NCBI GenBank assembly: GCA_043744215.1
Contig: JAYTVC010000032.1
Location: 1 to 64,000, forward strand
Direction: 5' to 3'
Source: JBEEJL01 sp043744215
Lineage (GTDB): Bacteria > Pseudomonadota > Gammaproteobacteria > Burkholderiales > JBEEJL01
Length of the DNA stretch: 64,000 nt
Shown here: in pieces, positions 16,990 through 25,466 of the stretch
How the letters are laid out: each line of letters opens with the position of its first letter
Numbering within the stretch: position 1 is the first letter of the stretch
Notes under the pieces: generated by a model
Database searches by the model: none
Seen by the model: only the letters and a program-made list of their open reading frames with translations
Told to the model about the DNA's origin: nothing
Program-made: the position numbers and the translations under genes

Positions 16990-18393
16990 TCACTGAATCA
17001 ATGCGGCGACGAGTGGGCCGACGCTTCCTGGACCACCTACAGTGCCCGCCGTCGCGCAAGGGCTGCCTGGCTCATTGGCACGGCCGCGATACTCCATGCG
17101 TACAACACCTTGGGTGCCATCAATTGGGTGAAGCAGAAAAACGCAGGCATACCCCAGCACAGGAATAGTGCCTGTTCCGCCTGCGCACCATGCGCTGCAA
17201 TCTACGATGGGGGCGATGGCGAGCCGACGGTCTTTGCCCTTGTCGCGCAGATCGTTGGTTTGCGTAACATTGAAGGGATTACCAATACTGAGGCCGGAGT
17301 AGAGGTTGCCGTTGGCTGCATCAGGATTGCCGTACGGCGCATTCACGGCGCGCTTGGTGTTGTAGTTTTCCGCCGTACTCGTCCCACCTGGTGTTCCCCC
17401 AAGCGCATTGGAGCAACTGGGCCAGTTGGTTGGGGTATAAGCATAGCCCGTGTGGTCTGGCGGATAATCGCTTAGGTGGTTTGGTCCGTTATAAGACCCT
17501 TTGTACAAGCCAAAACGAGTATTCCATGCTTCTCCAAGGGATGCAATCGCGCCGTTTTGCCCTACCAATGTGCCGACGGGCGGCAGGTTGTATTGTCCAG
17601 TTCCCGCGAGCAAAGCTTTTAATTCAGTCGCACCGCCGGTTGGTGGCGTGAAGTCAATCCAATTAAAGCTGCCGGTGCAGGCCGAATCGATTACCGTACA
17701 TCCGGGGGGTAGCGCTGGCGGTGGGGGTCCTCCCGGCGGACCAAACTTTCCGCTATACCATTTGCCGAGCTGCAAACCAAAGTCAGGCGGAGAACCGGCT
17801 GCGGCTGCACAATATCCAATCGGTGCTGCATTAGCTGTCTGCCCCGGTGCCAAGGTTGCCCTGGCAACTGCATTGACTGTCTGATTACCTGCCCCCATTA
17901 CTTGCATAAACCACGGCACGATGCCGGTTTGTCGCGCGATGCATTCAACAAAGCGGGATCCTCCGTCAGCACCCGCTGTAATAGTGCTGTAGGGACCGAG
18001 AGCGGTTGTGCTGAATTTGATATCGCCCACCGTAATGCCTGCAGGCGCACTTTGGAAATTTTTCTTGTTAAGGTTACTGGTGGTCAAAGCAGCATCTCTT
18101 GCCTTCGCTAAATAAGAGCCGCCACATGCCCCTGCGGCAGGGTCGCAGGTCAGCTCTTGCGAGGCGGCCAGCGCACACGAGTCTGCTGCTGCTTGCAATT
18201 CACTTTTCGCAACATACATGCGGCCAAGGTCGAGAGACAAACCGGCAAAGCCGATCAGCAACGCGAACGTCAGCGCGACAATGATGGCGACAGCACCCTG
18301 TTGTTTGCGTGGCGTCAATCGCTTCAGTTGACGGCGAGGGGAACGCGGCGATGTTAAAACATCCTGGGCAAAATTCTGCTTATCGATTTTCAT
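16990..18393 (-). CDS. tadG: TadG-like pilus assembly protein (TadE/G-like N-terminal helix)
   Basis: A 467-residue protein. The start at 18393 (MKIDKQNF) has GAGG upstream and is preferred over an earlier in-frame ATG at 18429. After a basic region it has GAVAIIVALTFALLIGFAGLSLDLGRM, the TadE/G-like helix, then AKSELQAAADSCALAASQEL, a classical TadG motif. The remainder is an extracytoplasmic domain rich in Gly, Pro and Asn with many cysteines and a GPPGGPPPPALPPG segment. No von Willebrand A domain is evident, unlike some TadG proteins. Confidence 0.8.
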   Translation of the reverse strand: MKIDKQNFAQDVLTSPRSPRRQLKRLTPRKQQGAVAIIVALTFALLIGFAGLSLDLGRMYVAKSELQAAADSCALAASQELTCDPAAGACGGSYLAKARDAALTTSNLNKKNFQSAPAGITVGDIKFSTTALGPYSTITAGADGGSRFVECIARQTGIVPWFMQVMGAGNQTVNAVARATLAPGQTANAAPIGYCAAAAGSPPDFGLQLGKWYSGKFGPPGGPPPPALPPGCTVIDSACTGSFNWIDFTPPTGGATELKALLAGTGQYNLPPVGTLVGQNGAIASLGEAWNTRFGLYKGSYNGPNHLSDYPPDHTGYAYTPTNWPSCSNALGGTPGGTSTAENYNTKRAVNAPYGNPDAANGNLYSGLSIGNPFNVTQTNDLRDKGKDRRLAIAPIVDCSAWCAGGTGTIPVLGYACVFLLHPIDGTQGVVRMEYRGRANEPGSPCATAGTVGGPGSVGPLVAALIQ

Positions 18394-18435
18394 GATGGCC
18401 TCGCTTTGTTTAGCTTGCATCAAACGCATTGCTGT

Positions 18436-18711
18436 TTATTGGCCTGCGCCAATGCCGATGGTAAAGGCGCTGGCTTGGGGCTTGGGTTGCGAATAACTTT
18501 TTTCATAGAGGTCAAACATGGCTTTTGCGGCATGCCCATCTACGAGCGTCACATCACGTTTAGCAGAAGCATCGGGATTGAGCGTCTGGTGCGCCTTGGC
18601 GAAATTAACCGCGTTACCAAACTGACTGTCGAAGCGGGGCGACACGGCGGTGCAGGCACTGCATACCATCGCAACCGCTATCAAAATACATCTGTTTATT
18701 GTATGCATCAT
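18436..18711 (-). CDS. Small Tad-locus lipoprotein
   Basis: A 91-residue lipoprotein with lipobox VCSAC (C20). The mature part contains FGNAVNFAKAHQTLNPDASAKRDVTLVDGHAAKAMFDLYEKSY, a pattern I recognise from small conserved lipoproteins of betaproteobacterial Tad loci placed next to the secretin. It may act as a pilotin or accessory to the secretin; this is inferred from position. It lies between the secretin gene and tadG, and a dispersed A/T-rich element begins just upstream of its start. Confidence 0.75.
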   Translation of the reverse strand: MMHTINRCILIAVAMVCSACTAVSPRFDSQFGNAVNFAKAHQTLNPDASAKRDVTLVDGHAAKAMFDLYEKSYSQPKPQASAFTIGIGAGQ

Positions 18712-18718
18712 ATCCTCC

Positions 18719-18748
18719 TAAGTGTTTGATTATTATCAGTTATTTTAC
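18719..18748 (+). repeat. Dispersed A/T-rich element, copy 3 (IHF-like core)
   Basis: The core TAAGTGTTTGATT (18719-18731) is followed by an A/T-rich tract. It sits between the secretin gene and the lipoprotein gene and covers the secretin stop codon (18740-18742). Confidence 0.72.
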
Positions 18749-20374
18749 TTCAAAGCCAGTGAGCGGTTTAGGTGGTGTGGCCGGTAGGGCGACTGCGGCA
18801 GGTTTGCCCGGCGCGGCTTTGCCTTCCATTTGACCTTTCAAAAAGAATTCGCTGCGGCTGGGCTCAATATAGCCATCAGTCGGCAACGCATAATCAGGCG
18901 GCAAAGGTTTGACCAAACGCGGCGTGACGATGAACACGAGTTCAGTTTTATCGGTTTGGAAATCGCTGCTGCGGAACAACGCACCGATGATGGGCAATTC
19001 GCCGAGCACGGGCAGGGCTTTGATATTTTGTGTGACATTGTTTTTGATCAGCCCGCCGATGGCGAAACTTTGGCCATCGTAGAGTTGCACGGTGGTGCCC
19101 GCGCGGCGGGTGGTGAACGAAGGCAAAATGGTTTGGCCTGCCACGCCCGTCGCGGAAATGCCGATACCACGCGGGTTGAGTTCCGACACTTCGGGCGCCA
19201 CTTTCAAATTGATGCGGCCGCCATCGAGGACGGTGGGGGTAAACTTGAGGCCAACGCCAAATTCTTTTTCTTCGAGGGTGATGCGCACGAAGCCGCCATC
19301 GGCGTTTGAGGCGACGGGAATGAAAACTTTTCCGCCCGCTAGAAAGCTGCCTTCCTGCCCGCTGATGGCCATGACGGTCGGCTCGGCAAGAATTTTTACC
19401 AGGCCGTCTTTTTTCTCGGCGTCGATCGTAATCGATTCACCGGTCGTAGTTTTAAATGCATCAAACACGCCCGTGCCACCGCTGAGAAAATTCGACAACA
19501 GGCTGAAGGTCCAACTGCCATCGGGGCGGCGGGAAGACAGGCTGACGCCGAGCTTGTCGAGCAGGGTTTTGGAAATTTCGGCGATTTTGACTTCGAGCAT
19601 CACTTGCTGAGGTGCGGCAACAGAGAGCATATTGACCACCCGGCTGTTGCCTTGGCCGCCGCCCGCTGCGCCGCGCGTGAATGCGGTGGCCAGTGCCATT
19701 GCCTTATCAACCGCCAATATGTCGCTGACAGTGCCGGAGAGCACCAGCGAATCGGCAGCGGCGCTCACGCGTAAGCCTTTTTCACCCGGCATGAGTTGGC
19801 GTATTTTGTCTTCCACTGAAATGGTGTCCATGCCGACACCGACTTCGACCAACGCGCAGCGCCCCGATGCATCCTGGAACATCAGGTTGGTTGCGCCAAC
19901 TTTTTTGCCGAACACAAAAAACATGCTGCGCGGAGAAGGCGAAGTGAGGGGCTCGAGTGAAACGATGTTTGGATCGCCCACCGTGCGCAGGAATGCACCC
20001 GATGAAAAATTGAGTTTTTGCATATTGAGCACGGTAGATTTTCCTTCCGCCACGTTTAGAAATTCGGCGGGTGCCAGCTCTGCACCGCAGGTCGGCGTGG
20101 GGATGGGCGCGGTAACGATGGTCGTCGTGCTTTTTGCAGCAGCAGGTTTTTCGGCAACGGGTTTGGCCGCTACCGTTTTTACGGCGACAGGTTTGGGCAG
20201 GACTATTTTCACCGACCCTGCCGCAGCACCGGTTTGTGCGGCGAGCGCGCCGGCTTCAACCGCTACTTGCGCATAGGATAAAGCCGGAAAAGCAAACAGT
20301 GCAACCGATACGATGGCTGCCTTGCCTGGCCGACGTATGCAGGCTGCGATGTCTGATTTATTGATGTTGTCCAT
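18740..20374 (-). CDS. cpaC: Tad pilus outer-membrane secretin RcpA/CpaC
   Basis: A 544-residue secretin. The start at 20374 (MDNINKSD) has AAGGGGG upstream; a longer frame to 20461 would overlap cpaB and lacks a good site. After a signal segment and an Ala/Lys/Pro-rich linker come a pilus/BON-like domain (about 105-260) and the secretin core, including VMLEVKIAEISKTLLDKLGV and the C-terminal VPVLGELPIIGALFRSSDF-like signature (here ALPVLGELPIIGALFRS). It forms the outer-membrane channel for the Flp pilus. The C-terminal extension is Pro/Ala-rich. Confidence 0.92.
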   Translation of the reverse strand: MDNINKSDIAACIRRPGKAAIVSVALFAFPALSYAQVAVEAGALAAQTGAAAGSVKIVLPKPVAVKTVAAKPVAEKPAAAKSTTTIVTAPIPTPTCGAELAPAEFLNVAEGKSTVLNMQKLNFSSGAFLRTVGDPNIVSLEPLTSPSPRSMFFVFGKKVGATNLMFQDASGRCALVEVGVGMDTISVEDKIRQLMPGEKGLRVSAAADSLVLSGTVSDILAVDKAMALATAFTRGAAGGGQGNSRVVNMLSVAAPQQVMLEVKIAEISKTLLDKLGVSLSSRRPDGSWTFSLLSNFLSGGTGVFDAFKTTTGESITIDAEKKDGLVKILAEPTVMAISGQEGSFLAGGKVFIPVASNADGGFVRITLEEKEFGVGLKFTPTVLDGGRINLKVAPEVSELNPRGIGISATGVAGQTILPSFTTRRAGTTVQLYDGQSFAIGGLIKNNVTQNIKALPVLGELPIIGALFRSSDFQTDKTELVFIVTPRLVKPLPPDYALPTDGYIEPSRSEFFLKGQMEGKAAPGKPAAVALPATPPKPLTGFEVK

Positions 20375-20409
20375 GTTAACCCCCTTGGTTTTGTTTATAT
20401 CGTTATAGG

Positions 20410-21288
20410 TTATTGGTAGCATTCGCGCACGCGGCCTTCGCCAGTGATGACTTCTGTGCAAACCGGCGGCGGTGGCGCTGCCGCTACGGGCGCGGCACGG
20501 TATTCGACCACGCGCTTTACCATGATTTTGGGCGCTGCCGGTTTTTCTGGCGCGGCGGCGGGAGCAGGAGCGCGCTTATCATTCAGGCCGAGCAAGTCAT
20601 ATTTGGTGGCGCCTTCCGATTGACCTATCTTGGGATCAACCTGGTTACGTAATACCAGCGAGAGGGAACCAACGCTGCGGGCCAGATCGAGCAACTCTGC
20701 CTGCTCGGGTGAAACCTCGAGCGTCACTGCGTTGACGACTTTCGCCTTGACTTCATCGCGGTTCGCTTCCTGGGCGACGGCCAACACAAGAATTTTTTCC
20801 AACACGATTTTGGAAATCGAGGTGTCCGCGTCGTTATTGCGTCCTTTTTCGCCTTGCGTATTGACCAGGATATCGACGTAATTGCCCGGCAGCGCGAAGC
20901 CTGCTACGCCGACCACATCATTCACACGCACCGTCATGGCGCGTTTGCCTTCAGCCACCACGGCTGAGAGGCCGCCTTTGGAGCCGACCGGCGCGAGCTT
21001 CGCTTCGAGCAACGCTTCGCCGCGCAGGATGCCGGTTTTGGCAACGCGCGTATCAAGCAACTTGGCATCGGTGAATGCGCCGGCCGGTACGCTTCCTGAG
21101 GGCCAGTCGATGAGGTTGATCATTTCGGGCGTGATGCGTCCACCCAGATCGATATCGACTGCGGCAACGGCGATTTTGTTGGTGCTGATGGCGGCCTGAC
21201 GGCTGATCCATTGCGACGCCAACACTACGGCGATCAAGCCGGCAAGAACCGCTAGGACCATCATAATGGTTGCGCGTGAGTTATTCAT
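20410..21288 (-). CDS. cpaB: Flp pilus assembly protein CpaB/RcpC
   Basis: A 292-residue protein with an N-terminal membrane helix (MMVLAVLAGLIAVVLASQWI) and a SAF/RcpC-type domain beginning ISTNKIAVAAVDIDLGGRITPEMINLIDWP. CpaB/RcpC is a periplasmic component connected with secretin stability. The C-terminal 80 residues are Ala/Pro-rich and end with a short Cys-containing segment (PVCTEVITGEGRVRECYQ). The start is preceded by a GGGGGG tract in the context GGGGGGCACCATG. It is followed by the secretin gene with about 35 bases between. Confidence 0.9.
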   Translation of the reverse strand: MNNSRATIMMVLAVLAGLIAVVLASQWISRQAAISTNKIAVAAVDIDLGGRITPEMINLIDWPSGSVPAGAFTDAKLLDTRVAKTGILRGEALLEAKLAPVGSKGGLSAVVAEGKRAMTVRVNDVVGVAGFALPGNYVDILVNTQGEKGRNNDADTSISKIVLEKILVLAVAQEANRDEVKAKVVNAVTLEVSPEQAELLDLARSVGSLSLVLRNQVDPKIGQSEGATKYDLLGLNDKRAPAPAAAPEKPAAPKIMVKRVVEYRAAPVAAAPPPPVCTEVITGEGRVRECYQ

Positions 21289-21300
21289 GGTGCCCCCCAG

Positions 21301-21332
21301 TTATTAAAATATTGTTAAAAATCATATAGTTA
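21301..21332 (-). repeat. Dispersed A/T-rich element, copy 4 (IHF-like core with one mismatch)
   Basis: The minus-strand core TAACTATATGATT has one mismatch to YAA-N4-TTGATW and is followed by an A/T-only tract apart from single C and G. It fills the 48-bp gap between the AAA ATPase gene and cpaB. Confidence 0.65.
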
Positions 21333-21336
21333 TTGT

Positions 21337-22659
21337 TCATTCAGCAGCGAAATAATTATTCCAGGCCCAGTCGAGTTTTTGCGCGCTCATTTCAACGTTG
21401 CGGTTTTCGTATAGAGCCAGCTCTTTTAGCTGCCGCAGTAAATCACGCGGATAACAGGCCAGCAAAGGCTTGTTTTCCTTGTAATGCCGCTCATGCAGTA
21501 CATGCGCAAGCGCGTCTTCTGAAAATGGAATATCCAAAGCTTTGCATTCCTGCATGAACACGGCGCGGTATTGTTCTTCGTTCAACGCGTCGATACGAAT
21601 CTTGTAACCGAGGCGGCGCAGAAAAGCTTCATCGGCCAATTCTGCCGGCATTTTGTTGGACGAAAATACGACGGATACATCGAACGGCACGGGGAATTTA
21701 TAGCCCGTGTGCAGCGACAGAAAATCTATGTGGCGCTCCATCGGCACGATCCAGCGGTTCATCAGTTCGCGAGGCGACACCATTTGGCGGCCGAGGTCAT
21801 CGACAATAAAAATGCCGTTGTTGGCTTTGATGTGCGGCGGTGCTTGATAAAAACGCACGCTGTCGTCGAAGTCGAGATCGAGCATGGAGAGGGTAAGTTC
21901 GCCGCCGGTCATCACAACGGGGCGACGGCACAGGGTCCAGCGCAAGTCCAATGAGTTGTTGCGCTCCAGCCGACCCGACAGCGGCGTCACTTCCGCCAGC
22001 GCCTTGTGTGCCATAGGGTCAAAAATTTGTATCACTTCGTTCTCGACCAGTATCGCGCGGGGCACGGCAATCGTGCCGCTCAACAGCCGCTCTAATTGTT
22101 CAGCAATGAATGTTTTGCCCGCGCCGGCAGGTCCGTAAAGAAACGTTGCCTTGCGCGAATTCATCGCGGCACCTAGCTGATCCAGGATGCGTTCTTCGAG
22201 CACGATGCCATTAAAAGCCCGCTTCATACTCTCGCGGGTAATGCGTAAACTATTCAGGGACTGGCGCTGGATTTGTGCCGTGTACGCCTTCAGGCTCACG
22301 GGCGCGACACCCGCGTACTGGCTTTTGCGCATGTAATCGCCGGCGCGGTGGCGGCCGGTTTCTGTCAACGCATATTCCTGTTGTCCGCTGGTGCTGCCGC
22401 CGCGAACGACTTCGCATAATTTTTCCGAACGCATGAAATCCAGCGTGCGCTCGAAAAGACTGACGGGAAGTTTGATGTGATGGGAAATGTCGGCAAGCGG
22501 AAGTTGCCCACGCAGGAACAAAATTTTTGCGACCAACTCGACCAGAAACAAAAACGGGAGACCGGATTCTTCAATGGTGCGAGGGGGTGCAGGCAGATAG
22601 GCGGCAGTCATATCACTGCTTGGCTCCCTTTCAACTTCTTGTAATTCTGGCGCTGACAT
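21337..22659 (-). CDS. AAA ATPase with N-terminal winged-helix-like region in the Tad locus
   Basis: A 440-residue predicted cytoplasmic protein. Residues 35-110 look like a winged-helix or FtsK-gamma-like fold (AKILFLRGQLPLADISHHIK). An AAA domain follows with Walker A GPAGAGKTF (176-184), Walker B-like GIFIVDDLGRQM, and a sensor-like VVFSSN. It lies between the prepilin peptidase and cpaB genes, on the same strand. This ATPase is not one of the standard Tad components TadA or TadZ. It may regulate or remodel the pilus machine, but the sequence gives no direct role. Confidence 0.7.
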   Translation of the reverse strand: MSAPELQEVEREPSSDMTAAYLPAPPRTIEESGLPFLFLVELVAKILFLRGQLPLADISHHIKLPVSLFERTLDFMRSEKLCEVVRGGSTSGQQEYALTETGRHRAGDYMRKSQYAGVAPVSLKAYTAQIQRQSLNSLRITRESMKRAFNGIVLEERILDQLGAAMNSRKATFLYGPAGAGKTFIAEQLERLLSGTIAVPRAILVENEVIQIFDPMAHKALAEVTPLSGRLERNNSLDLRWTLCRRPVVMTGGELTLSMLDLDFDDSVRFYQAPPHIKANNGIFIVDDLGRQMVSPRELMNRWIVPMERHIDFLSLHTGYKFPVPFDVSVVFSSNKMPAELADEAFLRRLGYKIRIDALNEEQYRAVFMQECKALDIPFSEDALAHVLHERHYKENKPLLACYPRDLLRQLKELALYENRNVEMSAQKLDWAWNNYFAAE

Positions 22660-22750
22660 GATGTTCCCTGCTGCGTTGTGCGCTCTTAAAATCTCTTTTG
22701 ATTAGCCGACGAGTACCCCACATTCACGCGGCGGCCCTATTGTGACTGCA

Positions 22751-23365
22751 TTACATAAAACGAATAAGCGGCATATGACCCCTGTATGCCAAAACGATAT
22801 AGATAAATGTGCCCGAGGCAATCGCGACGGCATAAGGCATTTTCGCTGCCGAAGGTGGGCCTTCGCTAAAAGTGGGCATTTCATGCAATGCCAATTTGAA
22901 ATACGAACCTATCGCCATCTGGCGCAAGTTGCTGACCATTTGGAGGAACACATTTTTTTTCAGCGCCATTAAAACGGCAAGCAGACCGCCTGTAATGAAG
23001 GTAAGCAGCACAATGCTGACTATCGCCGTTGGGCTAAAAAATGCACCGATCATGGCCATAAGTTTAACATCGCCCGCGCCAAGAGCGCGTAAGGCATAGA
23101 AAGGTAGAAGCAGGGCCAGGCCTGTCAGGCAACCGGCGAAGGCTCTTGTCAGACCGCCCGATTCTACGCCGGCTTCGACGAACGAAAAGGCCTGAGGTGC
23201 CAGGAAGCTAAACAACAAACCTGAAAATAAACCGGTCAAAACCAGTTTATTGGGAATGCGATGGGATTTTAAATCGGACAGCGTCGCGCCAAGCAACAAT
23301 GACCCAAGCAGCGCAAGGCCGATGTAAGTTGCGAGATTATTGTTGAGCAAAGTAACAGCGTCCAT
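22751..23365 (-). CDS. cpaA: Flp prepilin peptidase TadV/CpaA
   Basis: A 204-residue polytopic aspartyl peptidase of the A24 family. The two catalytic aspartates are visible: D31 in SDLKSHRIPN and D99 in the GxGD motif LGAGDVKLM. It cleaves the leader of Flp prepilin and TadE/F pseudopilins at the inner membrane. Its 5' end is about 40 bases downstream of the second Flp gene, consistent with co-transcription. It is longer than the minimal TadV (about 150 residues) but lacks the N-methylating domain of PilD. Confidence 0.9.
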   Translation of the reverse strand: MDAVTLLNNNLATYIGLALLGSLLLGATLSDLKSHRIPNKLVLTGLFSGLLFSFLAPQAFSFVEAGVESGGLTRAFAGCLTGLALLLPFYALRALGAGDVKLMAMIGAFFSPTAIVSIVLLTFITGGLLAVLMALKKNVFLQMVSNLRQMAIGSYFKLALHEMPTFSEGPPSAAKMPYAVAIASGTFIYIVLAYRGHMPLIRFM

Positions 23366-23406
23366 GGTGCTTACCTTGAAATTCTATTGATTGTTTTAAT
23401 GCAGGC

Positions 23407-23586
23407 CTAGCCCGTGACGCTCTGCATGGCCTCTACTAGTTTGTCGTAGAAATTCGAGCTCAAATTCGTGCCGATGGCAGTAAGGGCACCGATGATAACG
23501 ACAGCTATTAGTGCCGCGAGGAGACCATATTCAATCGCAGTGACGCCCGATTCGTCTGAAAAAAAATCTTTAGTCAGTAGGTTCAT
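23407..23586 (-). CDS. flp: Flp-type pilin
   Basis: A 59-residue Flp prepilin. The short leader ends in Gly, followed by the mature start VTAIEYGLLAALIAVVI, with the Flp signature G/x4-E-Y. A 20-residue hydrophobic helix and a short tail ending SVTG follow. The polymerised form builds the Tad pilus filament. It lies between the first pilin gene and cpaA; a 10-bp inverted repeat separates it from the first pilin gene. Confidence 0.92.
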   Translation of the reverse strand: MNLLTKDFFSDESGVTAIEYGLLAALIAVVIIGALTAIGTNLSSNFYDKLVEAMQSVTG

Positions 23587-23635
23587 AACAAGCCCTCGAA
23601 ATTCATACTTTGCTTTTATCGATCTAAAGTTACAT

Positions 23636-23663
23636 CCAACCCCGCCAGTACAAGCGGGGTTGG
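23636..23663. terminator. Perfect inverted repeat between the two pilin genes (possible partial terminator)
   Basis: CCAACCCCGC (23636-23645) and GCGGGGTTGG (23654-23663) form a perfect 10-bp stem with an 8-base loop, directly downstream of the first pilin gene. No strong T-run follows on either strand, so it may attenuate transcription or protect the upstream mRNA rather than fully terminate. Confidence 0.55.
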
Positions 23664-23676
23664 GTCGCCCAGGTGT

Positions 23677-23850
23677 TTAGCCCGCTGCTGATGATAGCGC
23701 AGCTGCAACTTTGTTGAAAATGATGTTCAGTTGTGTACCGGCTGTCGTCACTGCAGCGATAATCACAATCGCGATCAGTGCTGCAATCAGGCCGTATTCA
23801 ATTGCGGTTACGCCTTCTTCTTGACGCAGGAAATTCATAATTGCTTTCAT
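23677..23850 (-). CDS. flp: Flp-type pilin (first gene of the Tad operon)
   Basis: A 57-residue Flp prepilin starting MKAIMNFLRQEEG, with mature start VTAIEYGLIAALIAIVIIA, the canonical Flp motif. AAGGAG lies 8 bases before the ATG. It is probably the first gene of the Tad transcript, since the next 600 bases upstream hold no gene. The stem-loop just downstream could make this transcript more abundant than those for the assembly proteins, so this is the better candidate for the major pilin. Confidence 0.92.
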   Translation of the reverse strand: MKAIMNFLRQEEGVTAIEYGLIAALIAIVIIAAVTTAGTQLNIIFNKVAAALSSAAG

Positions 23851-24451
23851 GTGCTGCTCCTTAAAAATGAGTGGAATAAATTTACTGCACTGTACTGCGC
23901 CGTCCGCGGATTGATGCTAGATGGCGATCCTCCCAGTGCGTTGTTTTGAACTGAAAAGCCCCCGCGTGTTGTCTTTATAGTACGAATCTTTACAATTTGA
24001 TATCAGTGTTTGTCCTACAGACGTACAGGGTATGGACATGTTTTTTTACTCTAAAAATCGTCCACTAGGCACGCAAAAATTGATATTATTCAATAGGTTG
24101 CAGCGCGAAACTTTTTTACTATTTCCCGCTGCAAATTAAAAATCTACGTATAAGCACTCTGCAAAATACAGTGTTACCCCACCGGAAAATATCCGTGTTT
24201 ACCCTACAAAAATTACGCAGAAAAAATAAAACTTCCGCAGAGAGAACGATTCGATTTTTATTTGGGCAGGCAAGCGGTTTTCTTGCTGTGTAGGGCAACA
24301 TTTTGTTGCGGTGCATTTTTGACAGACATGCGGCGTTGCAAAATTATTTTGTTATCTGAACTTCGTGCGTGTAATCGATTGCCGGCAAGAGATTTGCAAG
24401 CGTAACGCCGGCTAGAGATGGCCGACCTTCGGCCGGGAAAGGCGGGGAGGT
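23851..24451. other. Gene-free stretch upstream of the Tad operon
   Basis: About 600 A/T-rich bases with no credible gene. It must contain the Tad promoter. Two small hairpins are visible: GCAACA-TTT-TGTTGC at 24295-24309, and GGCCGA-CCT-TCGGCC at 24420-24434 just downstream of the truncated vWA gene. No clear promoter boxes were identified. Confidence 0.6.
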
Positions 24452-24745
24452 TTACTTGCTCAGCAATTTCATCGCTTGCTCCAGCCCCGTTACCGTGAGC
24501 GGGAACATGCGCTGGTTCATCAGTTGCTGGATAATTTTGACGGAAGACGAATATTGCCAATGGGTGTCGGGCACCGGGTTGAGCCAGGCCGCGTGTTTGA
24601 AGTGATCGGTCAAGCGCTTCAACCACACCAAGCCGGCTTCTTCGTTTATGTGCTCGACACTGCCGCCTGGTTCGACAATTTCATAGGGGCTCATGGTGGC
24701 GTCGCCGACAAAGATTAATTTATAGTCGGGGCCGAATTTGTGGAT
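24452..24745 (-). pseudogene. 5'-truncated copy of the vWA (CoxE-like) gene
   Basis: The frame encodes the last 97 or so residues of the vWA protein intact at 31417-32592, from IHKFGPDYKLIFVGDATMSPYEI to the C-terminal AMKLLSK. Both homologous blocks are 294 bp, without indels by eye. Similarity stops abruptly near 24745. The segment lacks the MIDAS aspartate and the N-terminal 290 residues, so it cannot make the full protein. The two copies flank the metal-efflux genes. The last 72 bp differ at 18 positions, while the other 222 bp differ at 3. Confidence 0.85.
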
Positions 24746-24920
24746 CGGGCCGAACACCGGACAGCATTGGCAAAGGCGATGATTATATTTTCACTTCGCT
24801 TTAGAAATAAAGTTGCGGAAGTATTAAGTGTTCGATGTGTTTCGGTTCTACCTTCACCGCCGAGAACCATTCTTCGCACGTCATACTTGTGATAGGCAAG
24901 AGGTTGTTGTATGCTAATTT

Positions 24921-25298
24921 ATGATTTATATAAAACTATTGCTTGCTTTTGTTTTGTGCTTTTTGCAAGGGTGCGCACCGCTGCTGCATGCCCATACCGA
25001 TGGCATGAATAACAGCGGCGTTCATTTCCATGTAACAACCCTTTCGACTTCCGTATTTGATTCTGCTATCGCCTGTCGCGCCACGCCGCACGAGTCACCT
25101 GCGATAGGCATGAGTAGTTCGAATAAAGGGGCTGATAAGCCTCTTGCATTGGATCAAGCGTACTTAGTACTAGTATCCCAGCTTGAACAGTGCAGTGCCT
25201 TAGCACTTCGCCAGAGTTACCTGGAATCCACCATTAAGGCCCCATCATCTAATCTGTTGCGCCCTCCCTCCCACGCTCCACCCCCTCTCGCAAGCTAA
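24921..25298 (+). CDS. Small histidine-containing secreted protein upstream of the RND genes
   Basis: A 125-residue protein with an N-terminal signal (MIYIKLLLAFVLCFLQGC), possibly a lipoprotein signal with Cys at about residue 18. The next segment APLLHAHTDGMNNSGVHFHV is rich in histidine, and the C-terminus is Pro/Ser-rich. Small proteins with LLHAH and HxH motifs commonly precede heavy-metal RND operons, and I believe this belongs to that loose group; a periplasmic metal-binding role is inferred. No convincing ribosome-binding site is visible, so the start is uncertain. Confidence 0.55.
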   Translation: MIYIKLLLAFVLCFLQGCAPLLHAHTDGMNNSGVHFHVTTLSTSVFDSAIACRATPHESPAIGMSSSNKGADKPLALDQAYLVLVSQLEQCSALALRQSYLESTIKAPSSNLLRPPSHAPPPLAS

Positions 25299-25466
25299 AT
25301 AGTCGATTGCTTTTTCGGACGCTGTCGTTTTTTAATATCGCCCACGGCATGTAGGCATTTAGGCTATTTAGAAATCTAGTACGGTCATTATCCGCGCTCG
25401 CGCCATGCTCGCGATGTCCGCTGCAGCAGCTAAACCGCCCATGTATATTGGTTTCCGGGAGATACA

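Noticed and set aside
24258..24626. 122-residue frame beside the truncated vWA copy
   Set aside because: It reads the pseudogene in a wrong frame; the same translation occurs at the intact copy.
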